Shown here: positions 1 to 10,519 of the stretch, piece by piece | How positions within the stretch are numbered: position 1 is the first letter of the stretch | Layout of the letters: each line of letters opens with the position of its first letter | DNA from: Trichobilharzia regenti | Taxonomy: Eukaryota > Platyhelminthes > Trematoda > Strigeidida > Schistosomatidae | Length of the DNA: 64,000 bases | Reading direction: 5' to 3' | Assembly (NCBI GenBank): GCA_944472135.2 | Contig: OX235267.1 | Span: 16,289,452 to 16,353,451 of the forward strand | Made by a program: the position numbers and the translations under genes | The notes under the pieces: model-generated | The model's database searches: none | Told to the model about the DNA's origin: nothing | What the model saw: only the letters and a program-made list of their open reading frames with translations

Positions 1-690
1 TTAGAAGACTAGCGAGTTAGTAAACTAGGTGAGGTTAAAGTACATCACTTGTAGTTTCGTACTTCAGTGCTCAGTCTCCAGTTGTTCGGAATGATTTTAG
101 CTTCACCTTGAAGGTTCCTTGAACTAAATGATAATCTAGGCCCTCGTCTGCTTCTATTTTCGACTATGTGCCCAACAGTCTATCTGCATCTACACTTCCT
201 TGAGAAGCCATGTGATTAAGTCTATCTGGTTTGTGGTATGTCCGCCAGGCTAACTCCATGTTACTTCGTGTATATCCTTACGTTTGTACACACTACCTCC
301 AATTATCAAATCATTGACAGCGTGGGTGTCTGTGAATAATTCTCCGTTCTCATGCATTTCGTGGAGCCAGAGCCTCTCGACCCATGATGAGTTCTCTTCC
401 TGTACTATCTGCTCCAAGTTCGGCTGGTATTCATGCCGCCCATGAGGATTTTGATGTCACCATTCGGGATGTTGTCCACTACTGTTTGAAGCCGTCGATA
501 AAACTCTTCCTTCTTCTTTTGTTCTGCGTTATTTGTAGTGCTGTGCGCAGCGATGGATAATTGTCACCTTCCTTCCTTCCTTTTGAGGTGAATCTTGCTG
601 TTATGATCCTGGAGGAGAAAATTGGTACCTACTGTATTAGGGCTCTGGCTGGCACTGATGATAGCATGATAGCTACTCACTGCCTCAGTG
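1..690 (-). mobile_element. RTE-type LINE endonuclease fragment, inverted relative to the next piece
   Basis: Conceptual minus-strand translation gives the C-terminal half of an AP endonuclease of the RTE/SR2 kind. A segment reading roughly EEFYRRLQTVVDNIPNGD leads into an IKILMGG stretch, followed by a conserved tail around LWLHEMHENGELF. Stops and frameshifts show it is dead. The N-terminal side lies at about 690 and the fragment runs off the left edge of the window. The next RTE piece is on the opposite strand and carries the reverse transcriptase and 3' end. Confidence 0.6.
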
Positions 691-779
691 TGCTCGTGGT
701 TGTATTCTGGATAACCAGACCACAATAGATTACTGATTTCCAGTTGACAACGAAAACCGAAATCCCGAATGCGATTGAG

Positions 780-2450
780 TTATTGAAGTCTAGTCGGTAA
801 GGCAGGAGGGCCACCCAAAATTCCCCCATCCTGAAGCTTTAGAAACAAACCCGGAAACTACCGCAGATGTTCTCCCGCCATTATTGCATAAGGGGAACGT
901 GACTACCTATCGGAGGAAAGGCTACCTTGCTAAGCTACCAAAGAAGGACGATTTACGCCCAATTCTGCAAGAACTGACTGACATGGAATAATGCTGTTGT
1001 CCACGCCAATGAATTAATATGTCGAGTCATACTCGAGATGCACTGGATACAGAAATCCGCCATCCTACCGGAACAAGCTGGATTCAGGACAGGAAAACCA
1101 TATGCTCGTCATATTGAAACTCTACCCATCGTGTCATAGAACAAAGCATAGAATGTCAGTCAAACATGTACCTTGACTCCATAGACTTCGGAAAGGCCTT
1201 CGACAGACAACGTTGACCGAGACGTAATTTGAAAACTACTTCAACACCATGGCGTTAAGTGCCCAAATCTTTATCAACCTGATCCAACGCCTGCAACGTA
1301 TTAGTCAGGTGATCCACTTTGAGAAGCTCGGCGAAGCTTGACACTGAAATGAATATAGAATGGAGTAAGACAAGGCTGGCTTCCTGCTCATTATCACTGA
1401 TGAAATTCTTAACTATGTTAGACTAGATTATGCGTCAGACTATGCATGGGGAGTGAGGGAGAAGACAGGAATACTTTGGACCGACAAGAAAACTCCTGAA
1501 GGTTTGTCTTCCGTGTGGACATGATTTATGTTTAATGTCACATAAACTCGAAGACTTGCAGGCAGGCGGAAACCAAAAATTTGGCTGAATAGGCAGTCAG
1601 TCAGCGAAGACAAGAATGACTCCAGGTAAACACCGAGAAGGTGGAGACGGAGGTGTTGAAGATAATCCAACAGCAAGAACAGCAACAACCAGCATCAATC
1701 CCCATCAACGGGAGAGGTTTGATAGAGGTTACTTCCTGCCTTCACTTATCTAGGAAGCATTGTTTCAACTACAGACGGAACAGATGAAGATGTCGAAACC
1801 AGCCAGTCAGAATCGGAAGGGTTAGATATGCCTCCATCAACCTGAAACCAGCTTGAAAACCTTCTTCACTCACTCAGCCAGCCAGCATGAAGAGCAAAGT
1901 TCAAATTCTCTTCAACACAAATATGAAGTCGGTCAGTCGGTCAGTCGGTCAGCCATTTCTTCTGATATATGGGTCAACATCTTGCACTGCGTGTAAGTCA
2001 GTCACGATAGGATTCCCAAAGGGCTAGTTCAGACTTTTATCAACAGCTTCCCACTTCACTAGCTGGCTCCATACTAAAGATCAAATGGCCGACCAGCCGG
2101 TTGGTTAGCCAAAAAGAATTAGCTACAAGAAACTCTGACGATGAACAAACCAACCAACAAAGCAAGAGCCGACTCTGCTTAATCAGTGGATGTGTAGGAG
2201 AAATTGGAGATGGATTGATCGGGTATACACACCAGTGAGGGGCCCATCGGCAGGCAACTGCTCGAGTGGAAGGTGAGTGGGGAGCCAGTGACGAGTGGGT
2301 GTTCAGTGCGACGATAACATGTAGGAGATGGTGTGTTGGAGAGCAGGATGAGTGATTATGGGCAGTCGTGTGTGTCCTCAGTCATGATGAGGACGGTAGA
2401 AAATGAATAGAACGAAGTAAAGATGTGTTGTTGAAGCCGACGTTCTAATT
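780..2450 (+). mobile_element. RTE-type (SR2-like) LINE, RT to 3' end, degenerate
   Basis: The plus strand shows RT-domain landmarks: a segment corresponding to QAGFRTGKP near 1075, an FGKAFD-like motif near 1190, then the connector and the usual 3' tail of this family. Many frameshifts and stops are present. The tail region contains expanded CAGT/CGGT tetranucleotide runs (about 1925-1955) that recur at the same place in other copies of this window. It is a dead copy. Confidence 0.65.
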
Positions 2451-2486
2451 GCAACCCAGTGGAAATTAATTATAACAAATGCAAAT

Positions 2487-2733
2487 GCGTCGGTGGCATA
2501 GCGGTTAGAACGCTCGCCGACCATGCACATGGTCCGGGGTTCGATCCCCGGCCACAGACGCACTCCTTTACCTCGCTAAACCAGAAATAAAGCTGGTAAA
2601 GAGGAAAGGTTGGGCATGAGGCTAGCAACCCCATCCTGCAAAAATAATCACCACTGCTACAGAGACTTCAAGCCTCTAGCTTGAAGCCCTATGTTCCACT
2701 GGGAACGTGAAGGAAAAATTAAAAAAAATTATT
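2487..2733 (+). mobile_element. tRNA-derived SINE, family A2, with 9-bp target duplication
   Basis: The head matches a Pol III split promoter: A-box-like TGGCATAGCGG and B-box GGTTCGATCCC. It is followed by a unique body, and its 3' end contains CTATGTTCCACTGGGAAC, also found at the 3' end of the RTE LINEs here. The element is flanked by aatgcaaat at 2478-2486 and 2734-2742. The shared 3' end implies mobilisation by the RTE machinery. Confidence 0.75.
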
Positions 2734-2749
2734 AATGCAAATTATTATT

Positions 2750-3590
2750 ATTTATTACTATTACATTAATTAAAAATATCAAAAGTTAATTTTGGAATAA
2801 AATAAAATGTGACCAACATTTTATTCTAGGTCATATAAAAATGTGTAAAATTTCAAAATTAATAATGAACTAGAAGAAAGTGGGCAGGTAGCAAACTCTG
2901 TATCCTTAAGTTTCTAATGTTGGCACCTTTTCTTGTCACTTTCAACAATGAAACTGAAATACAAGGAAACTATACAACAGGGAATTTCATGTTTAGATTA
3001 CCCAAGTAACCATTTCTGTATAATAAGAGAGAAACGGTGTGAGAGAGAGAGAGCAAATTGTAAGTTTGTAGTGAGAATTTTCCAGAAGAGAATGTAGTTT
3101 AAACAATAACAAAACCTCCACCACCACCACAACAACAACAACAAAAAATGCAAAAACGCCCCTTTTTGTCTGTTTCGCTCTGTTTGTCTTTTTTATGTTT
3201 AATTTTTATTATTCTATCTTTTGTACTACTTATAAATGTAAACTCTGTTTATGAATGGGTAATTTAGAAAAACAAATAATACAGAACAATAACAAGGTGA
3301 CTTAGAAACATGGTAAACAAATTTATATTTATTTGTTTTTTGATGGGTTTTGTATTCTGTAACCTGAGTGCTTTTTTTCCAAGGGATGAAAAAGGAAGAT
3401 TAATTCTGATGTAATAGATGCGTATTCTGATTAATGTAACTTTGGAAGACAGTTATTAGCAAGATAGACGTCGATTTGGACATCCTTGAAGAATGAATAT
3501 TCGGCGTTCAATTGTGTCTAATCTTTGAGTAGAGCATACAGCTTTGTGCCTTGAATTTTCACCTACGGTGGTACTATTTTTTCCGGCTGC
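2750..3590. other. Repeat-poor AT-rich stretch, no gene recognised
   Basis: The stretch contains simple CCA/CAA repeats near 3115-3145, an AG run near 3037-3051 and T-rich sequence. No convincing exon or element was seen. It lies in the region downstream of the last CREC exon found. Confidence 0.4.
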
Positions 3591-3615
3591 AACTTACTCT
3601 TCTCTATGGGTTTGG

Positions 3616-3850
3616 GCGTCGGTGGCATAGTGGTTAGAACGCTCGCCGACCATGCACATGGTCCGGGGTTCGATCCCCGGCCACAGACGCACTCCTTTAC
3701 CTCGCTAAGCCATAAATAATGCTGGTAAAGAGGAAAGGTTGGGCATGAGGCTAGCAACCCCATCCTGCAAAAATAAAGACTGACACAGAAACTTCAAGCC
3801 ACTAGCTTGAAGCCCTATGTTCCACTAGGAACGTGAAGGAAAGAAAGGAG
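3616..3850 (+). mobile_element. tRNA-derived SINE, family A2
   Basis: Same head and body as the copy at 2487, with A box TGGCATAGTGG, B box GGTTCGATCCC and the RTE-like 3' end around 3815-3835. A short matching flank (cttctctat at 3599-3607 and 3855-3863) is a probable target-site duplication. Confidence 0.7.
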
Positions 3851-3959
3851 CAAACTTCTCTATTTGTTTATCAGGAACAAGACTAGGCTTTGTAGTGCGC
3901 TGTCTGGAGATTCGAGCTGAATAACTTGCGGCGCGTAGTAGGCGAGCATTCTAAAATAT

Positions 3960-4482
3960 TCGGATTCTATTTAACACATATATGAAGTCAGTCAGTCGGT
4001 TAGCCATTTCTTCTGATATGTGGGTCAAAAACTTGCATTGCGTGTGAGTCAGTCACGAAGAGGATTTTCAACTAGCTACTGCAAAGTTTTATCAACAGCT
4101 TCCCACTTCACTTGGTAACTCCATATTGAAGATCGAACGACTGGCCGAGTACCTGGCCAGAAAGAATTAGCAGCAAGAAACTCTGGCGATGAACGAGGCA
4201 ACGAACGAAGCAAGAGCCGACTGTTCATCAGTGGATATGTAGGAGAAATTGGAGATGGGTTGATCGGGCATACACACCAATGAGGAGGCTATCGGCAGGC
4301 CATTGCTTGATTGCTAAGTCAATGGGAAGCCAGCGACGAGTGAGTGGTCGGCGCGAGGGTGACATATGGGAGATGGTGTTTTGGGGAGTGGGAAGGAAAA
4401 GATTATGGACGGTAGTCGTGAGCCCGGACAGATGAAGAGTACATCAGGTAATAGAATAGAAGAAAGTGGAGATGTGTTTTTT
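3960..4482 (+). mobile_element. RTE LINE 3' end fragment
   Basis: Closely parallels the 3' part of the RTE copy at 1880-2440, including the GTCAGTCAGTCGG run. It is 5'-truncated and non-coding. It is followed directly by a SINE in the opposite orientation, and an RTE-like tail (tatgttccactcg plus ATA repeats) resumes at about 4680-4735. Confidence 0.6.
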
Positions 4483-4663
4483 TATTGCAGCTTGATTCCA
4501 CCCAGTACCTTTTCTTTAGTAGTTGTGAGGAATTTTCAGCATGCTATATCGTTAGCCCAAATTTTGAAGGCCTACCATTGATACCAGGTGTGCGTCGGTA
4601 GGAGATCGAACCCAAGACTATATTCATGGTTGGCGAGAGTCCTAACTACTGTGCCACCGACGC
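4483..4663 (-). mobile_element. tRNA-derived SINE, family A1
   Basis: On the minus strand the head is the same tRNA-like module as family A2. It is followed by a different body that ends in a segment reading GGAATCAAGCTG then an A-rich tail. It interrupts an RTE LINE tail. Confidence 0.65.
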
Positions 4664-5032
4664 ATAGAGGTTAGCACTGTATGTTCCACTCGAAGCCCAA
4701 GAAAATAATGGTATTAATATAATAATGACAATTCAGAAATCACAGTCTAAATGTACTTTTATACAGTTTATTCGGTATCTTTCATTGTGATTTTACATTA
4801 CTTCATTCTGATTAGTTCTTCATGGTCATCTGTGTGAGGTCTTGTATGATACGAAGGCAGCAAAATGTTCGCAAGTGCAATTAACAGACATCTAATTGTC
4901 ACGAGATATATAGTGGAAAATATTCAGGCTTTCAAAAAATTAGTACACAGTGGGAACCATGGTTACTTCGGTTCGCAGAAGTCATTACAGTCAAACGACT
5001 TCAATCCAATCTGAGTACACATAAAAATAGGG

Positions 5033-6141
5033 GGCAAAGTTAAACTTTAAGCACCACTAACTACTGACCAACGAATGACCTTCAATGGACCAATCACATA
5101 AAAAAGGGATTTTTGATCAAGGAAAACGTACATTTATGGAAAAAAAGCATAAAATCTGCATAAAACTGTTACATAGGGTATCATTCTCTAGTATGTGTTG
5201 GAAACATCTCCCAGTTTAGCATAGGAGTGTCAACAGAAAAACCACACCCCATTCTGTACATATATTCATCCAAATGACTATTAATGAGATCCTTTTGGGA
5301 TCCATTTATAGCCTTAATCCTATTTTTCAATCTTCCTCAAAATCCTTCTATAGAATTTGCGTATGTCTCTGTAATGGGATCCACAAAATCACTGAAGTAG
5401 TTCACTCTGTGATGAATATATCCCAAATATGACAGCGAGTTATAACCTTTCCATTTATCAGTATGTACCGTGGATCCCTGTTTCACAAGTCTAGTAATAA
5501 TAGGTGTCAAAGTAGATGACTTTCTGTCTGGCATTCTCTCCACAAATCCTTTCCGTAGGTAGGTGTCATATAAATCAATCACCCAAACATTGTTGGCTCG
5601 CTTACAACCACAGTTGTATTTTTTCTTCAGTAACACAGCTTCGTCCACGTGCACGACGATGCAATCTCCGCCCAACAAAGGAAGTAATTCTCTCCATTTT
5701 CCATGATGCGACGTCTCTGCAGTGCTGGTACCACTGAACTGTTGACATGAGGCTACTTTCGGTTTCAGCAGCTGCGGCTCTAACAGGCTGTTTTAAAACC
5801 CAGTAATGACAAATACACAAAATTTGGGTTAGGGAGAGATGCGACCTAGCAAAAAATGTTCCTACGACATATTAAAATTACCAGTTTACTTTCCCTAATA
5901 CTAACTCGTCTCAAACAAACTGCACAGTGATGGACATATCCGTCAATCGACCTGCTAAAGCTATTTAAACTCATGACACCACCACGTGAAAAAATCCTCT
6001 CCTTCCTAAGCAACCCGAAATCCAGGCAATACTGCAAAATCATATCCTCGTCGAACTGCAACTCACGCGCAAGAACCTCACTGGACAATTCGAGGTCGTT
6101 CGCTGATTGGTAGTTAGTGGTGCTTAGAGTTTAACTTGGCC
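5033..6141 (-). mobile_element. Merlin-family DNA transposon, defective copy with TIRs and 8-bp duplication
   Basis: The ends are inverted repeats starting GG(C/-)CAAGTTAAAC at right and GGCAAAGTTAAAC at left, extending through GCACCACTAACTAC (about 33 bp or more). The octamer aaataggg flanks both sides (5025-5032, 6142-6149), the duplication length expected for Merlin. Minus-strand frames hold pieces of an ISXO2/IS1016-like DDE transposase. The best block (5337-5678) contains HTDKWKGYNSL, GYIHHRVNYFSDFVDP and NSIEGF, typical of this family. The reading continues to about 5205 after a TGA at the expected tryptophan of EGFW. Other frames at 5602-5820 and 5846-6088 carry the N-terminal part. 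Multiple frameshifts make it inactive. Confidence 0.85.
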
Positions 6142-6389
6142 AAATAGGGTGATTAATCCCTCACTAACTTGGTAACTTTGACTGTTTTGTTCGTGTGATT
6201 TTGTGTTTTATTTTAATTTGATTTATTTATTTATGTAACATTTCAATAAATTTTTATTTTTATTTTCACTTACTGAGTTGATTTTACTATGAACTTCTCA
6301 AATTTACTTAATTGTTTGTCTATGTCATAATTTTGCTTTACTGTTCGCATCCACCCTATTAAGCTTTCTCCGTTATAATGTGTATAAAT

Positions 6390-7140
6390 TCATTGTTAAT
6401 ATATGTGTAAAACTTGAGCACTGTGGTAGTGAGTAGTTCCATATTAGTTTGTTTATTAGATGTATCACAGTGAAACAGTATTAGTATTTACTGGATGACG
6501 TTTCGAAGAAAATTTATTGTTTATAATGATATCAATTATAAACATACGACTTCGAAACTTGAGTTTAATAGTTTTCTTTGTTCTCTCCTATTTGTCGTAG
6601 AGGTAGTAGATCTTTCCAGATATCTGGGACAGGTGTTGAATCATTCCAGTTGCACGTATTTGCAGTTGATTCGATAAACAAAGCTTCCGTTGTTATCAAT
6701 CTCTCCCTCCACGATGTTGTATTAGATTAGATTTTAAAACTGTCATCCTATCCCATCCTATTGTATGGTTGTGTGTAATTGCATGTAGTGAATGGTATAG
6801 CTGAACTATTCTCTAGATTTCGCATCTTATCCAGGTGAACTAATATAGATTCTTCTGCTAGGTTTTTACTCTCGGCTAGTCTGACTGCCTCTGTTCTGCT
6901 ACTTTGACCTGACAATTATTGCAGCAGAAGGGTATTAGATAAACTAAATTGTTTTGTTTTAAAGGCTCCACAGGATTTATCCTTTAACCGACCAAACTTG
7001 TTTCTAAATGAGTTTGTGGACAGTTTGAATACCATCCACTTTTATTCCTGCCTTGTTAAGAATTCTGCGTAAGGTTTTCGAGGTTCCTTCCTCGTATGAA
7101 GTTACTACTGATGATTCAGATTCGTTATTCCGAATAAGAT
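6390..7140 (-). mobile_element. Penelope-like element fragment (GIY-YIG region to terminus)
   Basis: The minus-strand conceptual translation has a SYEEGTSKTLRRILNKAGIKV segment. This is the conserved block between the RT and the GIY-YIG domain of PLEs, and broken GIY-YIG C-terminal sequence follows. The terminal part near 6400-6520 contains the GTGTAAAACTTGAGCACTGTGG unit and a GAAACGTC motif (minus strand). It sits head to head with the next fragment. Confidence 0.6.
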
Positions 7141-7720
7141 AAGAAATCTAGAGAATAGTTCAGCTATCCCACTCACTACAAGCAAGTACAAACAACCACA
7201 CAACAGGATGATGGGATAAGATGACCGTTATAAAATCTAATGTAACAGCTGGGTGGAGGGAGAGACTGATAGCAGAAGCTTTGTTTATCGAATCAACTGT
7301 AGAGATTACATGTAATAGGAATGATTCAACACCTGTCCCAGATATCTGGAAAATTCTACTACCCCTTCGACGACAAATATGAGAGAACAAAGAAAACTAT
7401 AAAACTCAGGTTTCGAAGTTGTGTGATTTTTTTAATATTTTTGATTACAGCTTGATTACATACTGTATTTTTGGTACAGGTTTGAATTTTCAGCATGTGA
7501 TATTGGTAGCCAATATTTTGCAAGCCGACCATGGAGATCAGGTGTACGTCCCTAGGGGATCTAACCCCAGAGCATGTGCATCGTCGGCGAGAGTCCTAAC
7601 CACTGTGCCACTGACGCAGAATGAATAAATTATGTTCGAAACTTTGTCATCCAGTAAATAAAACTGTTTCGCTGCGCGATACATCTAATAAACAAGCCAA
7701 TATGAAATTAATTCATTGAG
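7141..7720 (+). mobile_element. Penelope-like element fragment, inverted partner
   Basis: The sequence at 7145-7395 is an inverted copy of about 6590-6835, covering the PLE C-terminal coding tail. The terminus with a TTCGAAACTTTGTC motif resumes at about 7630 after a SINE insertion. The two copies abut at about 7140 and form a stem-loop-capable pair. Confidence 0.55.
7424..7620 (-). mobile_element. tRNA-derived SINE, family A1, inserted in PLE terminus
   Basis: On the minus strand the tRNA-like head begins near 7618 and the A1 body follows, ending in the AT-rich tail near 7424. The B box is partly mutated. It separates the PLE coding tail from the PLE terminal sequence. Confidence 0.6.
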
Positions 7721-8159
7721 TTGTTCGATCTTGTATTTTGTCTGGTTAATCAAATCCGAGTAAATCTTCTAAAAAAGCTTTGGTCTACACATTGAAACAT
7801 TGACATTAGAGGCCTGTTTCAATCACTAGGCTACCAGAAATTCTATCTATCAAAATGCTTTAATTCTTCTGCGTTTCTTATTGTCTTAATCGTGCAATTA
7901 AAACAGATGACGGCTACATGAACACGAGCGAACATTTAATTAGCATTTCCACTAAACATTGTGTAATTCTTGAAAGAAATGAGGGAAAAAACATAAAGAA
8001 TTAGTGCTCTATTCATATACATCAACACTACGTCACATGATATACTTCAGACTATAACTTTTCATATAAATTATGTATTGAAGAGTAAATGTTTTCGGAA
8101 CTAAATACTCTGAAAATGTCTGTACTACATGTTTACATATTTTCTGAAATAAAGCTTTA

Positions 8160-8515
8160 TTATTATCCAGTCGGGAGTGAGGATGGAGTATCCATTGCCG
8201 ATGGCATTGGTTGGTGCCAGTCACGCTAATTCACGAATTGGTAGAAGTTAGAATTCATTGACTGGCCATTGAATCGGGTCCCAGTTACTGAATGGTATAC
8301 GAGCCAGCTAGCTGACCTTGTAACCGGAAGGTCCTTGGTTCGAGCCCTGGTGGTGGGTGCATACTACCGATGATTCCCAAGAGACTAGGATGAAACAGCT
8401 GGCTGTCCATTCCTCCTCCCAGCTGGTTTTCAATGGTTCCCTAACTGATATCAATCCATGGCCAAACTCGTAAAAACAAAAGAAAACTAATCCTTACAAA
8501 ACAACTCTGGAAAAT
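8160..8515 (+). mobile_element. HHR-bearing SINE, family B (degenerate ribozyme)
   Basis: A tRNA-like head (GGTTCGAGCCC B box near 8338) is preceded by the family B leader (gaattggtagaagttagaattc) and followed by the ribozyme segment around 8362-8425. The catalytic core is damaged: the CUGANGA box reads CCGATGA and stem II is weak. The GAAAC box is intact. Confidence 0.55.
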
Positions 8516-8631
8516 TTTCAAACAATTATTCCGTTATAATAATGACTCATTTAATAGCATTACTATTATTATCGTTATTATTATTAGCCAAAATTACAGG
8601 AATAACAATACTAATCATAATGTTGACTTAC

Positions 8632-8827
8632 CATCAGCTAGATATTCTACTTCACTGATATATCCATCCTTGTCTTTATCGAAATCTCTTAATGTGTGCT
8701 TTAATTCATACGGAGCCATATGACGATAATTATGCGGATGTTCAAAGGCAACAAACTCGCTTTCATTCAAATAACCATTTTTATCTAGATCAGCTGAATC
8801 AAATTTCAACTTTTCATCATCTAAAGA
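8632..8827 (-). CDS. CREC-family EF-hand protein (calumenin/reticulocalbin type), exon 3
   Basis: This internal exon encodes residues 180-244 plus one base of 245. It has two EF-hand loops, DLDKNGYLNESE (about residues 192-203) and DKDKDGYISEVE (about 229-240). Between them is a FVAFEHPHNYRHM stretch that matches the HPEE..HM spacer typical of CREC proteins. The acceptor is CAATTAG and the donor GTAAGT. The reading frame joins exon 2 in phase 0 and leaves in phase 1. The remaining EF-hands and the ER-retrieval tail expected for this family should lie to the left. I could not find them in the 8.6 kb available. Confidence 0.85.
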
Positions 8828-9029
8828 CTAATTGATTCAGGTGGAAAAACATTTTAAAAAACAACAGAAATACTATTACTACTACTATTATCACGACTAC
8901 TTATAATAGATATAGTAGTATCGAAAATGAAGAGAAAATAATTTCGTATCACTCATGACAATATGAGGAATAGTTAAAATTCTATTTTTTTTCAAGTATT
9001 CGTTTGTAGGAATTTAATTTGTTTCAAGT

Positions 9030-9190
9030 TTGATCATGGATTTATGTGAGTTGGAAGATCACTGAGAAGCAGAGGGTACTCGGCAGCAGTTTCGTTCTGG
9101 TTTTGGACACTTCTTCAGTACGCATCCATGACCTTCAGGGTATAAGGTCAAGTCAGTTGACCATTTCGGCATCCAGCAGCCCATAAGTTC
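9030..9190 (-). mobile_element. HHR-SINE family B fragment, degenerate
   Basis: The minus strand shows a segment alignable to the family B ribozyme, with GCGTACTGAAGAAGTGTCC followed by CGAAACTGCTG. It is flanked by weak remnants of head and tail. Confidence 0.4.
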
Positions 9191-9519
9191 TAACTTAGGC
9201 CATTTTACGATCTATAGCATGGCGGGTAACTTAACCTACACTCTACTTGAAGTTCAGTCTGTCCATATTTAGGTTCTGAAATATTGGGGAAGATTTGTGC
9301 TTGAGGTGGATGTTTTTTTAATGTAGTTGTGTTCTATGGTGAGTTGGATATATGAATTGGTGAGCTTTGGCTATCCTTTTAGACGACGTCCTCAGGACTT
9401 ACTTAAATGTGAAATGAGGTGTTTGTAAGTCGTCTATGATTGAAACAACTGTGAATAATGCTCAAGCGGCTAAAATGAGTGTTCCCTTCAGCTTCACTTG
9501 GTAATTAATTTTAGAAAAA

Positions 9520-9672
9520 TTTTTATTATAGCTTGATTCCACACCGTATGTTTGGTACAAGTGTGGAATTTTTAGCATGTGATATTGGTGGCCCAAGTTT
9601 TGCGGGCAGTCATTGATATCAGGTGTGCGTCGGCAAGGGATCGAACCCTGGACCATGTGCTACCGACGCACA
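9520..9672 (-). mobile_element. tRNA-derived SINE, family A1, internally deleted
   Basis: The A1 body and tail are present on the minus strand. The head lacks most of the segment between the B box and the 5' terminus: the sequence passes from the start GCGTCGGTA directly to GCACATGGTCC. The A box is therefore lost. Confidence 0.6.
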
Positions 9673-10057
9673 TGTTTCTTCATATCGATACATGCAAACA
9701 ACTAAAGACATCAGTTTAAAACATCGATAAGTGAACTGCTTGGTGCGCAAAATATTGAGGCGAAAATTTGTGAGCCATGTATGTGGTCAGACAGTGCCCC
9801 TACCAGAGAGCTTTTCAGATCGCCAGTAGCCTGCATAAGTTCAAAATTCCGTAGCGAACACTTCTGATCACCTTATACTTTAAAGCATTTGTGCTTCTTC
9901 ACATTACAGTGTCGTCATCTCTAGATAAATAATAGACACATCAACAATATGCAACTGTGTATAACTGTGAACTCCTTCAAGTTATGTGCGAAACATGTCA
10001 CCAATAATAAAAAAAAACAAAATTCAACTAGAGGTCACATGTAATTGTGGGTTTAAA

Positions 10058-10515
10058 ATAAGTAAGTTTAGATGGTTGAAGGCAATCGGCCACAGAAAGC
10101 CTTGGACACAACCTACGTTCCGTGCTAGTTGGTACTCAACAGTCAGAAAGGCGTATCTGTAACCTCCTTGAAGGAACTTATGTCCCTTCTCAGATTAGAA
10201 CCAGCATCATTCAGTGCCGAATGAAGTGAGGGACGTTACTAATGAGCTATTCAGGCTTGGGAATGACATTCTGTAGGGCTGACTGTTTTGGATACTTTGA
10301 TTGGACACTAGTCTGCTGACGAGTGCTAACTTGCACAAGACACAGGTCAGGCGAGACTTCCTGTCAATTGCCCCCAACCATATAATATCAACAATTCAAA
10401 GTGCACCGTAATGGCGAGTCACCTAGTGGCATGGTGGCCACATTGCAAAATTGACTGATAGAATTCAGTCTGCACCAAACAAAGGACTAGACACCACATT
10501 ACACTAGCCACTGGC
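10058..10515 (-). repeat. Repeat family C copy
   Basis: Matches in parts the repeats at 33960-34215 and 51510-51836. An inner segment is bounded by inverted ends (tagatggttgaaggcaatcggc at about 10063 and gccc-ccaaccatataatatc at about 10370-10391). An outer segment (10392-10515) contains gtggccacattgcaaaattgactg, shared with 51540-51580. No coding potential was recognised. Confidence 0.5.
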
Positions 10516-10519
10516 TAGC

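Noticed and set aside
2487..2565. Functional tRNA gene
   Set aside because: The A and B boxes fit Pol III, but the same head recurs in many SINE copies with SINE bodies and target duplications, and the cloverleaf is not convincing.
1..8600. Terminal exon of the CREC gene
   Set aside because: I looked on the minus strand for further EF-hand loops and an HDEL-like end and found none. The exon is probably outside the window.
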